Shown: positions 7,461-14,896 of the stretch, piece after piece
How the letters are laid out: the number at the start of each line of letters is the position of its first letter
Numbering within the stretch: the stretch's first letter is position 1
Assembly: GCF_040448305.1 (NCBI RefSeq)
Contig: NZ_CP148752.1
Location: forward strand, 5,371,501 to 5,435,500
From: Pseudomonas fluorescens
GTDB lineage: Bacteria > Pseudomonadota > Gammaproteobacteria > Pseudomonadales > Pseudomonadaceae
Direction of reading: 5' to 3'
Length of the DNA: 64,000 nt
Position numbers and translations under genes: made by a program
The notes under the pieces: model-generated
The model's database searches: none
Seen by the model: only the letters and a program-made list of their open reading frames with translations
Told to the model about the DNA's origin: nothing

Positions 7461-8504
7461 ATGTTATACAAAGGTGAGTGGAATCGTGAAGAAGTTGATT
7501 ACCAAGCCTTGGTCAACCAATGGCATGTTGTCGCGCTCAGCGAAGACTTGGATGCGAGCAAGCCCAAGGCGGTCCGGTTGTTGGGTGAAGACTTGGTGCT
7601 GTGGCGCGATGAGTTGGGAGGTGTGCACGCCTGGAAAGATTACTGCGGCCACCGTGGGGCAAAATTATCTCTGGGCTGCGTCAAGCAAGGGCAAATCGAA
7701 TGTCCCTACCACGGTTGGCGCTATGACCGTCATGGCAACTGTAAACTCGTGCCGGCGCACCCTGACCGGGCCGGACCTTCATCCGAGCGGTTAATCTTTC
7801 GTCACTTCGCGCAAGAACAATTCGGTTTTATCTGGGCGAGCCTGGAGCAGCCTGATCGCCCCCTGCCCGATTTTGCTCAGTGGGAAGACAGCAGCTACCG
7901 GATAGTTTTTGCTGGCCCTTACCACTACAAAGCAAATGCCTTGCGAGCGCTAGAAAACTTCATTGATGCGTCGCACTTCCCATTTGTCCACGCCAACCTA
8001 AATGGGTTGCCCGACGCCCCGGAGCCGCTAAAAAAATACACGGTCAGTCTGGATGACCGAGGCTTGCACTCCAGTGAAATCAGTGTTTTCCAGCCCTATG
8101 GCGACCATCGCGCAATCCCTGTGACCGCGCGCTATAAGTATTCGGTCTTGAATCCGACGACGGCCTACTTCAAGAAGAAGACTGGTGAAACCGAGCGGTT
8201 CTGCACCTTCTTCAATGCCACTCCCGTCGATGAAGCCGAATGCATTATCTGGCTGATCGTGGCCATCAATTTCGGTCCTGACCTGACCCTGGAGCAGATC
8301 CTCTCGCGCCAGAACATCGTGTTTGAACAGGACCGGCACATTGTCGAAGCACAGCGACCTGCCCGTTTGCCTCTGGACCCCAAAGCCGAGATGCACGTGA
8401 ACAGCGACCGCATGGGGCTCGAATACCGGCGCTGGCTGAAAACCCTGGGGGAGGCTTCCAGAAATCGCAGTTTCACGCAACCGATCCGTACTGTCTCGCT
8501 GTGA
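7461..8504 (+). CDS. Rieske-type non-heme iron oxygenase, large subunit
   Basis: A 347-residue cytoplasmic oxygenase. The Rieske [2Fe-2S] ligands are Cys62-x-His64 and Cys81-x2-His84 (C-G-H-R-G-A then C-P-Y-H-G-W). The catalytic iron site shows E-N-F-I-D-A-S-H-F-P-F-V-H with bridging Asp168 and ligands His171 and His176. Such enzymes hydroxylate, demethylate or desaturate their substrates with electrons from a reductase; no reductase or ferredoxin gene is nearby, so a housekeeping one must serve. The ATG at 7461 follows AAAGGGG; an upstream TTG at 7437 is less likely. It is the first gene of a six-gene operon and lies 15 bases before the aminotransferase. The substrate is unknown. Confidence 0.88.
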   Translation: MLYKGEWNREEVDYQALVNQWHVVALSEDLDASKPKAVRLLGEDLVLWRDELGGVHAWKDYCGHRGAKLSLGCVKQGQIECPYHGWRYDRHGNCKLVPAHPDRAGPSSERLIFRHFAQEQFGFIWASLEQPDRPLPDFAQWEDSSYRIVFAGPYHYKANALRALENFIDASHFPFVHANLNGLPDAPEPLKKYTVSLDDRGLHSSEISVFQPYGDHRAIPVTARYKYSVLNPTTAYFKKKTGETERFCTFFNATPVDEAECIIWLIVAINFGPDLTLEQILSRQNIVFEQDRHIVEAQRPARLPLDPKAEMHVNSDRMGLEYRRWLKTLGEASRNRSFTQPIRTVSL

Positions 8505-8519
8505 CAAGGAAGCCAAAAC

Positions 8520-9899
8520 ATGAGCATTGACACTATCGAGTACTTCAGCAGCCGTGAGTCCAACGCCCGTACTTATGCGCGGAATATTCAACGGATTTTC
8601 ACCCACGGAGCACTGGCCCAGGTGCAGGACAGTGATGGTCGGTACTATATCGACTGCCTGGCGTGTGCTGGTGCCCTGCCCTTGGGTCATAACCACCCTT
8701 TCGTACAGGAGCGCGTAATCGGGTTCCTGCAGTCGGGACAGTTGCAACAAGCGTTGGACCTGGCGACGCCGGCCAAATTTCACTTTATGAACGAGTTGTT
8801 TGCGGCCCTGCCAGCAGGCTTTGCCAAACAGGCCAAGCTCCAGTTCTGCGGACCCACGGGAGCGGATGCGGTTGAAGCCGCCCTCAAATTATTCAAAACG
8901 GCAACGGGGCGCCGCCCCGTGCTGGTGTTTCAGGGCGCTTACCATGGGATGAGCCATGGCACCTTGGGGATGATGGGCAATCTGGCCCCCAAGCAAGCAA
9001 TCAGTGGCATGCCGGCGGAAATTCAATTCCTGCCCTATCCCTACACCTATCGCAGCCCCTTCGGTGCCCAGGTCGATGCTCTTGAAACCGAACGCCTGAG
9101 CCTGGCGTTTCTCGAAAGCGTGCTCAGCGATCCCGAGAGTGGCGTGTGCAAGCCGGCGATGGTCTTGCTCGAAGCCATCCAGGGCGAAGGAGGTTGTATC
9201 CCTGCCAGCGCCAACTGGTTGCGGCAGGTCAGAGAAATCACCCAGCGTCATCAAGTGCCGTTGGTGATTGACGAGATCCAGACCGGTATTGGCCGCAGTG
9301 GCGATATGTTCGCCTTCGAGCATGCAGGTATTACCCCCGATGCCATCATTCTGTCTAAAGCCGTCGGTGGCGGGTATCCGCTTTCACTGCTGGTCTATCT
9401 GGAGAAGTATGACCAATGGAAGCCCGGCGCCCATGCCGGCACGTTCCGGGGCAATCAGATCGCACTGGTCAGTGGCGCGGCCACCCTGGAGTTTATTCGG
9501 CGCGAGCACTTGCTGGAGTATGTCCGTGAAGTAGGCGAGTTGCTGCACCAGGGGCTACTGGAATTGAAAGACCGCTTCCCCTGCATCGGCGACGTTCGTG
9601 GGCGGGGGCTGATGCTGGGCATGGAGTTGATCGAGCCAAACGTAACCCCGGATGCACTGGGCCATCCACCGGCAGCGGGCGCCTTGGCCAGCGAGGTTAA
9701 AAAAACCTGTTTGGATGAAGGCCTGATCATCGAAAGTGGCGGTCGGCAGGGTGCCGTGCTGCGCTTCCTGGCGCCGCTGGTGATTACCCCTGACGAAGTG
9801 CGTGAGATTATCGAGCGCCTAAGTCGGGCACTGGCTCGACATGCGCCCGCCAAAACCATGGATCGTACGCACAAGGTTGCCGTGGAGGTACAGGCATGA
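8520..9899 (+). CDS. Class III aminotransferase, diaminobutyrate-2-oxoglutarate transaminase type
   Basis: A 459-residue PLP enzyme. Fold-type I class III features are visible: G-P-T-G-A-D-A-V-E-A-A-L-K, the pyridine-binding Asp in V-I-D-E-I-Q-T-G-I-G-R-S-G, and PLP Lys280 in L-S-K-A-V-G-G-G-Y-P-L-S. The N-terminal E-S-N-A-R-T-Y and A-G-A-L-P-L-G-H-N-H-P segments match L-2,4-diaminobutyrate transaminases (Dat/RhbA/EctB-like), which make diaminobutyrate from aspartate semialdehyde and glutamate. Its stop overlaps the next start by four bases (ATGA), so it is translationally coupled to the N-hydroxylase. It probably supplies or consumes a diamine substrate; the exact substrate is inferred. Confidence 0.85.
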   Translation: MSIDTIEYFSSRESNARTYARNIQRIFTHGALAQVQDSDGRYYIDCLACAGALPLGHNHPFVQERVIGFLQSGQLQQALDLATPAKFHFMNELFAALPAGFAKQAKLQFCGPTGADAVEAALKLFKTATGRRPVLVFQGAYHGMSHGTLGMMGNLAPKQAISGMPAEIQFLPYPYTYRSPFGAQVDALETERLSLAFLESVLSDPESGVCKPAMVLLEAIQGEGGCIPASANWLRQVREITQRHQVPLVIDEIQTGIGRSGDMFAFEHAGITPDAIILSKAVGGGYPLSLLVYLEKYDQWKPGAHAGTFRGNQIALVSGAATLEFIRREHLLEYVREVGELLHQGLLELKDRFPCIGDVRGRGLMLGMELIEPNVTPDALGHPPAAGALASEVKKTCLDEGLIIESGGRQGAVLRFLAPLVITPDEVREIIERLSRALARHAPAKTMDRTHKVAVEVQA

Positions 9900-11200
9900 G
9901 CACCTCCGCGCAAATACTGGACGTGCTGGGCATCGGCTTCGGCCCCGCCAACATTGCCCTAGCCATCGCTTTTGAGGAGTTGGCGCCCGCGTTGACGGTG
10001 CGTTTTGTGGAGAGACGACCCGGCCCGCTGTGGCAGCCCAACATGCTGTTGCCAGGCTCGGACATTCAGAATCATCCCCTGCGTGATCTGGTAACGCCGC
10101 GCAACCCCCGCAGCCGTTATACCTTCACCAACTTTCTGTTCGAGAACCAGCGTCTCTACGAGCACCTGAACTTGCCTCTGCATTACCCCTTGAGGCTTGA
10201 GTACGCGCAATACGTGACCTGGGTGGCGGAGTTCTTCAAGGAGCAAGTCGATTACAGCTGTGAAGCCGTATCGGTCGAAGCGGTGGAAGCGGGCCCTGAA
10301 GGTGGCATCGATCATTACCGGGTCCGCTCAGCCAATGACCAGATCTATCTCGCTCGCAGCCTGGTACTGGCGCCAGGAAGAACACCGCACATCCCGGCGC
10401 CCTTCGCCGAGCTCGTCGATACTCGAATACGACATCTGAATCATTATTTGCCTGCTCTGCAAGAGACTATCGAACGCACTGCCGGGCGATGCCGTGTGGC
10501 CGTGATCGGTGGCAGCCAAAGCGCTGTCGAGATTCTGCTGCATGCCAATGAGCAGGCGGCCGTGAAGGAAGTTGTGGGTTACACCCGAAACTTCGGTTAC
10601 CGGCAGAAAGACACAAGTCCTTTTTCGGATGAAGTCTATTTCCCTGAATTCGTCGATACCTTTCATCGCGCAAGCCTCGAACATAAAACCCGGCTACGTC
10701 GTGAGCTGCTCCATACCAACTATTCAGCTTCTGACATCGATGTACTCAATCAGCTCTATATCAAGCGGTACGAGCAGGGCTTGCGCGGCGAACACCGGTT
10801 GGAGATCAAGACATGCCATGAAATAACCGCCTGTGTACCCGGGACAGAGGGCATGGAGTTGCAGAGCCGACATTTCCTGGAGGGTAAAAACTTTCGAAAA
10901 ACCTTCGACCTGGTGATTCTGGCTACAGGGTTTCTCGATTTTGGCAAGGGAGAGCGCAAAGAGCCCTACCCGTCGCTGCTCGCCCCTCTGACCACCAGTC
11001 GCGGCGCTTTGCAGATCGCCCGTGATTACCGGATCGATCTGGACGGGTCTCTGCCGACCTATCTCAATGGACTTTGCGAATCCTCCCACGGGATGGGCGA
11101 TGCAGGCTCCTTCAGCTTGCTCGCCCTACGCTCGAAAACCATTGTCGAGTCACTCAAGACCCATCTGCCAACCCGGGTCGAGTATCAGTGTTATGCCTGA
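9896..11200 (+). CDS. Flavin-dependent L-ornithine/L-lysine/diamine N-hydroxylase (PvdA/SidA/KtzI family)
   Basis: A 434-residue N-hydroxylating monooxygenase. The FAD motif is G-I-G-F-G-P-A-N from residue 12, the NADPH motif V-I-G-G-S-Q-S-A-V-E near residue 203, and the family L-A-T-G-F signature near residue 343. The M-L-L-P-G-S-D-I-Q and R-N-P-R-S-R-Y-T-F-T-N-F-L segments resemble PvdA. The family hydroxylates the terminal amine of ornithine, lysine or small diamines using NADPH and O2. No siderophore NRPS, acyltransferase or receptor is adjacent, so a siderophore role is not supported. It overlaps both neighbouring genes (four and eight bases). Confidence 0.88.
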   Translation: MSTSAQILDVLGIGFGPANIALAIAFEELAPALTVRFVERRPGPLWQPNMLLPGSDIQNHPLRDLVTPRNPRSRYTFTNFLFENQRLYEHLNLPLHYPLRLEYAQYVTWVAEFFKEQVDYSCEAVSVEAVEAGPEGGIDHYRVRSANDQIYLARSLVLAPGRTPHIPAPFAELVDTRIRHLNHYLPALQETIERTAGRCRVAVIGGSQSAVEILLHANEQAAVKEVVGYTRNFGYRQKDTSPFSDEVYFPEFVDTFHRASLEHKTRLRRELLHTNYSASDIDVLNQLYIKRYEQGLRGEHRLEIKTCHEITACVPGTEGMELQSRHFLEGKNFRKTFDLVILATGFLDFGKGERKEPYPSLLAPLTTSRGALQIARDYRIDLDGSLPTYLNGLCESSHGMGDAGSFSLLALRSKTIVESLKTHLPTRVEYQCYA

Positions 11201-12491
11201 GAAGAACCTTTCCCGGTTATTGGCCGCCCCATCGGTCTGGCAAGCCGGGTGGCCGTGTAAAACCGTGCGCTCGGCCCAGCTTCCGTTCGACAGCGATGTG
11301 GTGGTGATCGGTGCTGGAGTCGGCGGACTGGCTGCCGCCTTGCAGGCTCTGGATGCCGGGTGTTCGGTGACTGTACTCGAGGCTCGCCAGGTAGGCGCAG
11401 GGGCCAGCGGGCGCAATTCTGGCTTCGTCGTACCGGTACCTTCCCGGCACACGCCACAGTCATTGCGCCAGTGTCTTGGGGATAGCGCTGGCCATTTCGC
11501 TCGCGCGCTTCAGCAAACCGGCAGCGATGTCCTTTCTTGGTCGGCTGCGACGCCGCACCAGAGCGGCTGGATGCAGCCGTGGGCAAACCACTGCACACCG
11601 CAATTGCAGACCATAGCCCAAGGCTGGCGAAGCCTGGGCATTAGCGTGGAAGTGGCCGACCGTGAACGCATGGAGAGCGATCTGGGGACTGCGCACTATT
11701 GCGCCGGCTTGTGTTACCCGGAGGGTGGAGCGGTAGACCCTTTCGCGCTGGTGCAGGCCATGGCGAATGCCGTTGCCAGCCGTGGAGGACTAATTGTCGA
11801 AGGCTGCCCAGCCTTGCAGATCAATCCGCATGCCACTCATGTGGGCATCATCACACCATTGGGAGAACTCAAGGGAAATCGCGTCCTGGTCGCCGGAAAC
11901 GCCTATGGTGTCGAGGCAAGCCGTATGACTCGGAAGGCGGTGAGCCCAATGGCCCTGATCCTCGCCACGTTTGCCATGACCGAGGATGAACCGGAGGTCG
12001 GTGTAATGCCCTTTTCGGACAACCGTAAGGACATGTGGTTTTTCCGCAGGCTCGAGAGTTCCCGGGTACTGACTGGGTGTTTCGCATTGCCGTTGGTGCA
12101 GTCGGTCAATTATTGCAGCACCTTGCTCAAGGAGCGCCTCCATACGATTTATGCAAAACCTCCAGGCGAATTGGAACACTTATGGGCTGGCTGGGTGGGG
12201 CTGACCCACGACGCGATGCCGATGGTCGATAGCCCAGATGAGCGCATCATCAGCTGGAGTGGATGCAATGGCCGCGGCCTGGCGCTATCGACCTTGATGG
12301 GCCGTACGCTGACGGACCGACTGCTGGGTAATGACAGCCTGAGGCTGCCCTTCCCCACCTCTCGTTACTGGCACAAGGGCGGTGTCCTCGGGTGGTTGGC
12401 GCAAACGTTTATCGCCGTGGACCGCTGCAAACAACGTCGTCGTGCACTCGCTCTTGTCAACCCTCCAAGTCTGCCGGGAGAACCCTCTTGA
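11193..12491 (+). CDS. FAD-dependent oxidoreductase of the DAO (glycine/D-amino-acid oxidase) family
   Basis: A 432-residue flavoenzyme. The dinucleotide-binding motif V-V-V-I-G-A-G-V-G-G-L (GxGxxG at residues 40-45) is followed by V-L-E-A-R and the DAO-family G-A-G-A-S-G-R-N-S-G-F segment. The C-terminus has the second FAD contact region S-W-S-G-C-N-G-R-G-L-A-L-S. The family oxidises C-N bonds of amino acids, cyclic imino acids or polyamines. The ATG at 11193 lies inside the end of the N-hydroxylase gene; longer in-frame extensions would overlap that gene deeply and are rejected. In this operon it may oxidise a ring C-N or N-N bond of the pathway product; this is inference. Confidence 0.85.
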   Translation: MPEKNLSRLLAAPSVWQAGWPCKTVRSAQLPFDSDVVVIGAGVGGLAAALQALDAGCSVTVLEARQVGAGASGRNSGFVVPVPSRHTPQSLRQCLGDSAGHFARALQQTGSDVLSWSAATPHQSGWMQPWANHCTPQLQTIAQGWRSLGISVEVADRERMESDLGTAHYCAGLCYPEGGAVDPFALVQAMANAVASRGGLIVEGCPALQINPHATHVGIITPLGELKGNRVLVAGNAYGVEASRMTRKAVSPMALILATFAMTEDEPEVGVMPFSDNRKDMWFFRRLESSRVLTGCFALPLVQSVNYCSTLLKERLHTIYAKPPGELEHLWAGWVGLTHDAMPMVDSPDERIISWSGCNGRGLALSTLMGRTLTDRLLGNDSLRLPFPTSRYWHKGGVLGWLAQTFIAVDRCKQRRRALALVNPPSLPGEPS

Positions 12492-13102
12492 GTCAGTGTC
12501 CTTTCCATTACCGTGAGCATCGTTGTACGGATCCGCACCTGATCAATCGTTTTATCGACACGTTTCCATTGGCGCTTATTACGTCCCAGGCGGGTGGTAA
12601 CTTTCACAGCAGCCATATTCCTTTATTGCGCAATCCGGATGGCACACTGTCTGGCCATGTGGATCGACGCAATCCCCAGTTCAGGGAGGCTGCATCGTTC
12701 AAGTGCCACATCGCCTTTATCGGGCCGTCGAGTTATATCCCCCCAGAAGCCTACCGTAATGCGCAATTGCCTACCTGGAACTACCTGGCGGTTCATATGC
12801 AGGCCGACATCGAGGTGATCGATAGCGAAACCGAAAACCTCGACATTCTGATGCAAAGCGCACAACGGTTTGCCCCCGAGGGCTGCGAGTATCGCGTCGA
12901 CCCCCAAGACCCGAGAGTCATACGGAACCTGCCGCACATCCTCGGCCTTGCAATACGGCCGGAAAGCATCGAAGGCCGCTTCAAGCTGTCTCAAGACAAA
13001 CCACCGCAAGACCAGGCATCTGCCCTGGACTGGCTGATAGAACAGCACCGCGCCGCCCACAAACAACTCCTCGAGTTCTCCTCATCTCTTCACCTTTTGT
13101 GA
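12488..13102 (+). CDS. PaiB / piperazate-synthase-like (FMN_bind_2 fold) protein
   Basis: A 204-residue protein of the PaiB fold. Visible family features are D-P-H-L-I-N-R-F-I near the start, the S-S-H-I-P-L-L segment with His43, G-H-V-D-R-R-N-P with His57, G-P-S-S-Y-I-P-P, and P-T-W-N-Y-L-A-V-H. Members are usually labelled FMN-binding negative regulators. KtzT and its relatives share this fold and are heme enzymes that form the N-N bond of piperazate from N5-hydroxyornithine (known from the literature). Next to an N-hydroxylase, an N-N-forming role is plausible. The start is TTG at 12488, overlapping the preceding TGA, with GGGAG seven bases upstream. No DNA-binding motif is seen. Confidence 0.78.
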   Translation: MSQCPFHYREHRCTDPHLINRFIDTFPLALITSQAGGNFHSSHIPLLRNPDGTLSGHVDRRNPQFREAASFKCHIAFIGPSSYIPPEAYRNAQLPTWNYLAVHMQADIEVIDSETENLDILMQSAQRFAPEGCEYRVDPQDPRVIRNLPHILGLAIRPESIEGRFKLSQDKPPQDQASALDWLIEQHRAAHKQLLEFSSSLHLL

Positions 13103-13109
13103 GATCCCA

Positions 13110-13499
13110 ATGCCAATCGTACGAATTGAAGACCCGATCAACCGACCCGCAGCTACCCGACGCGAGGTCATCGAGACGACTTATCGATGCCTGAAACGGG
13201 TCTTTGGGGTCAGCGATGAAGAACTACAAGCCCGTTACGAACACTATCGCAAGGAAGACTTTCGCGCTCCCGGTGATAAGCCGGAGTATGTACAGGTGAA
13301 CATCACTGTGTTCAAAGGCCGTACGCTGGAGACCAAACGCAAACTCTATAAGGAACTGAGCAACGCGCTCGCGGAAATGCTGGCTATTGCACCTTCTTCG
13401 GTACTCATCCTGCTGGATGAGCACGATGCGGAAAATTGGGGAATGCAGGGCGGCATCCCCGCTAGCGAGATCGACTTTGGTTATTCGGTTAACCTGTGA
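13110..13499 (+). CDS. Tautomerase-superfamily protein with N-terminal proline (MSAD-like)
   Basis: A 129-residue protein starting Met-Pro, so the mature enzyme would expose the catalytic Pro1 of the 4-oxalocrotonate tautomerase superfamily. Its length, and the order of V-F-G-V-S, the K-G-R-T segment and the C-terminal L-D-E-H-D-A-E-N-W-G, resemble malonate-semialdehyde-decarboxylase-type (Tautomerase_2) members rather than 62-residue 4-OT. Such enzymes shift double bonds, hydrate or decarboxylate small keto acids. It begins seven bases after the PaiB-like gene and is the last gene of the operon. The reaction here is unknown; double-bond migration in the product ring is one possibility. Confidence 0.8.
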   Translation: MPIVRIEDPINRPAATRREVIETTYRCLKRVFGVSDEELQARYEHYRKEDFRAPGDKPEYVQVNITVFKGRTLETKRKLYKELSNALAEMLAIAPSSVLILLDEHDAENWGMQGGIPASEIDFGYSVNL

Positions 13500-13522
13500 C
13501 GCACTTCACGCAAACGACAGGA

Positions 13523-14818
13523 TCATGGTAACCAACCCAGAAAGACGAACCATCCGTAATTGATGGGAACCAATACAACATACGTAATGAATGCAAGCGC
13601 AAGACTCAATCGTAACGCCGCCATGAAAGGGATTCTTCCCATTTCAATAGCGAGAACAATCGGAGAGGCCTGGTAAGGCAGAAGCGGTGTTGAAAACCCG
13701 ATGACCTGAATCATCAGAACACTCAGTAACGGCAGTCCGGATGCGGTGGCTAACGACTGTGCCAAGGGAGTAAATAACGCTGGTACTCCGTTCGCTGTAA
13801 CCACAAAATTTAGCAGCGTGGAAAGACCTACGATTGAGGTGTAGCTGCCGAACGGTGAAGCCGGATCCAACGGTGCAAGGGTAAGTACTTCATTACCAAT
13901 TAATGTTCCGAGTCCGCTTTGTCCTACAAGTGCGGCGAGTCCGAGGATTGCTGCGACATAGACTGCCGTCCGATGGTTTACCTCTTGACCAAACTCTTCA
14001 CTGGATACAAAGCCAACTCGTGGAAGGAGGCATACGCAAGCTGCCACGAGACCGACCCATGCAGGGGAAATGCCGTGTAAGGAGTCGGTAAGCCAGAGTC
14101 CCAGAGTCATCAAAAGAAGGATACCCAACCTCTTTTCCTTAGGACTCAAAGGGCGAGCAGGTTCCACCTCTATGCTTTTTCCCGCTTTATCTGGAAACAA
14201 CCAGACGATACATGCACATAGTGCAAGTCCCTTCAGAATGCCAAGTACGGGCGCATGCAATATCAGATAAGGCAGATAGGATAACTGCAACCCGTACGTG
14301 GTATCGATGGCCCCCGCCATGACAAGATTTGGAACATTCGCCGGCAGAATGGATGCTGAAAGCTGGAAGGTTCCAAAGCCGACAGCAAGTGAAAGACCAA
14401 TACGTCCTGGACTTTTCTCCCTGAAACCCACTCGATCAGCAAGCGCCAGGACAATCGGCATCAGTAGCGCAATACGCCCCATATTGGAAGGCATAACAAA
14501 AGCGAGCGCGTAAGTGAGGCCGACAATACCAAAGACCATTTGTGAATATGATCTGGAAATATGGGTAGCGAGCACCCTCGCACTTCGAGCGGCCAATCCT
14601 GTCTTGCGGATAGCGATTCCAATGACATAGCCACTGATAACGAGCCAGAATGCGGCGGAGGTAAACCCAGAAAAGATCAAGGAAGCGGGAGCGACATGGA
14701 GAATCATCGCGAACGCGAAGAACATAAGTGCAGTCAAGTACTCAGGAAGTCTACGTGTTGCCCATAGCGCGATTGTCACAGTTACCAAACCGGCCACTGT
14801 TATGAGTTGAACATCCAT
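13523..14818 (-). CDS. SLC13/DASS-type carboxylate permease
   Basis: A 431-residue protein with about 11-12 hydrophobic segments across its length. The pattern M-P-S-N-M-G-R-I-A-L-L-M-P and the C-terminal F-S-T-P-L-L-P-Y-Q-A-S-P (a Ser-Asn-Thr/Ser-Thr-Pro-type motif) resemble the SLC13 / divalent-anion:Na+ symporter superfamily, which imports di- and tricarboxylates. It follows the lyase gene by 78 bases on the same strand and faces the tautomerase gene tail to tail (23 bases). The region is A+T-richer than the chromosome (27 of 60 bases are G/C at 13561-13620). It likely imports the lyase substrate or a precursor. Confidence 0.78.
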   Translation of the reverse strand: MDVQLITVAGLVTVTIALWATRRLPEYLTALMFFAFAMILHVAPASLIFSGFTSAAFWLVISGYVIGIAIRKTGLAARSARVLATHISRSYSQMVFGIVGLTYALAFVMPSNMGRIALLMPIVLALADRVGFREKSPGRIGLSLAVGFGTFQLSASILPANVPNLVMAGAIDTTYGLQLSYLPYLILHAPVLGILKGLALCACIVWLFPDKAGKSIEVEPARPLSPKEKRLGILLLMTLGLWLTDSLHGISPAWVGLVAACVCLLPRVGFVSSEEFGQEVNHRTAVYVAAILGLAALVGQSGLGTLIGNEVLTLAPLDPASPFGSYTSIVGLSTLLNFVVTANGVPALFTPLAQSLATASGLPLLSVLMIQVIGFSTPLLPYQASPIVLAIEMGRIPFMAALRLSLALAFITYVVLVPINYGWFVFLGWLP

Positions 14819-14896
14819 ATCACTTCCCTATGTTCCGCGGACTCGGTTTACATCTTGAATTTTCTCAGTTCCTGAGGTCCGACTTCATAGCTGGGT

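Noticed and set aside
9896..11200. Reading the N-hydroxylase as part of a siderophore (pyoverdine-like) locus
   Set aside because: No NRPS, acyl- or formyltransferase, siderophore exporter or receptor lies nearby, and no Fur box was seen before the operon.
12488..13102. Taking the PaiB-like protein simply as a transcriptional repressor
   Set aside because: No helix-turn-helix or other DNA-binding motif is visible and the gene is embedded between enzymes; the label comes from an old family name. A regulatory role is not excluded.
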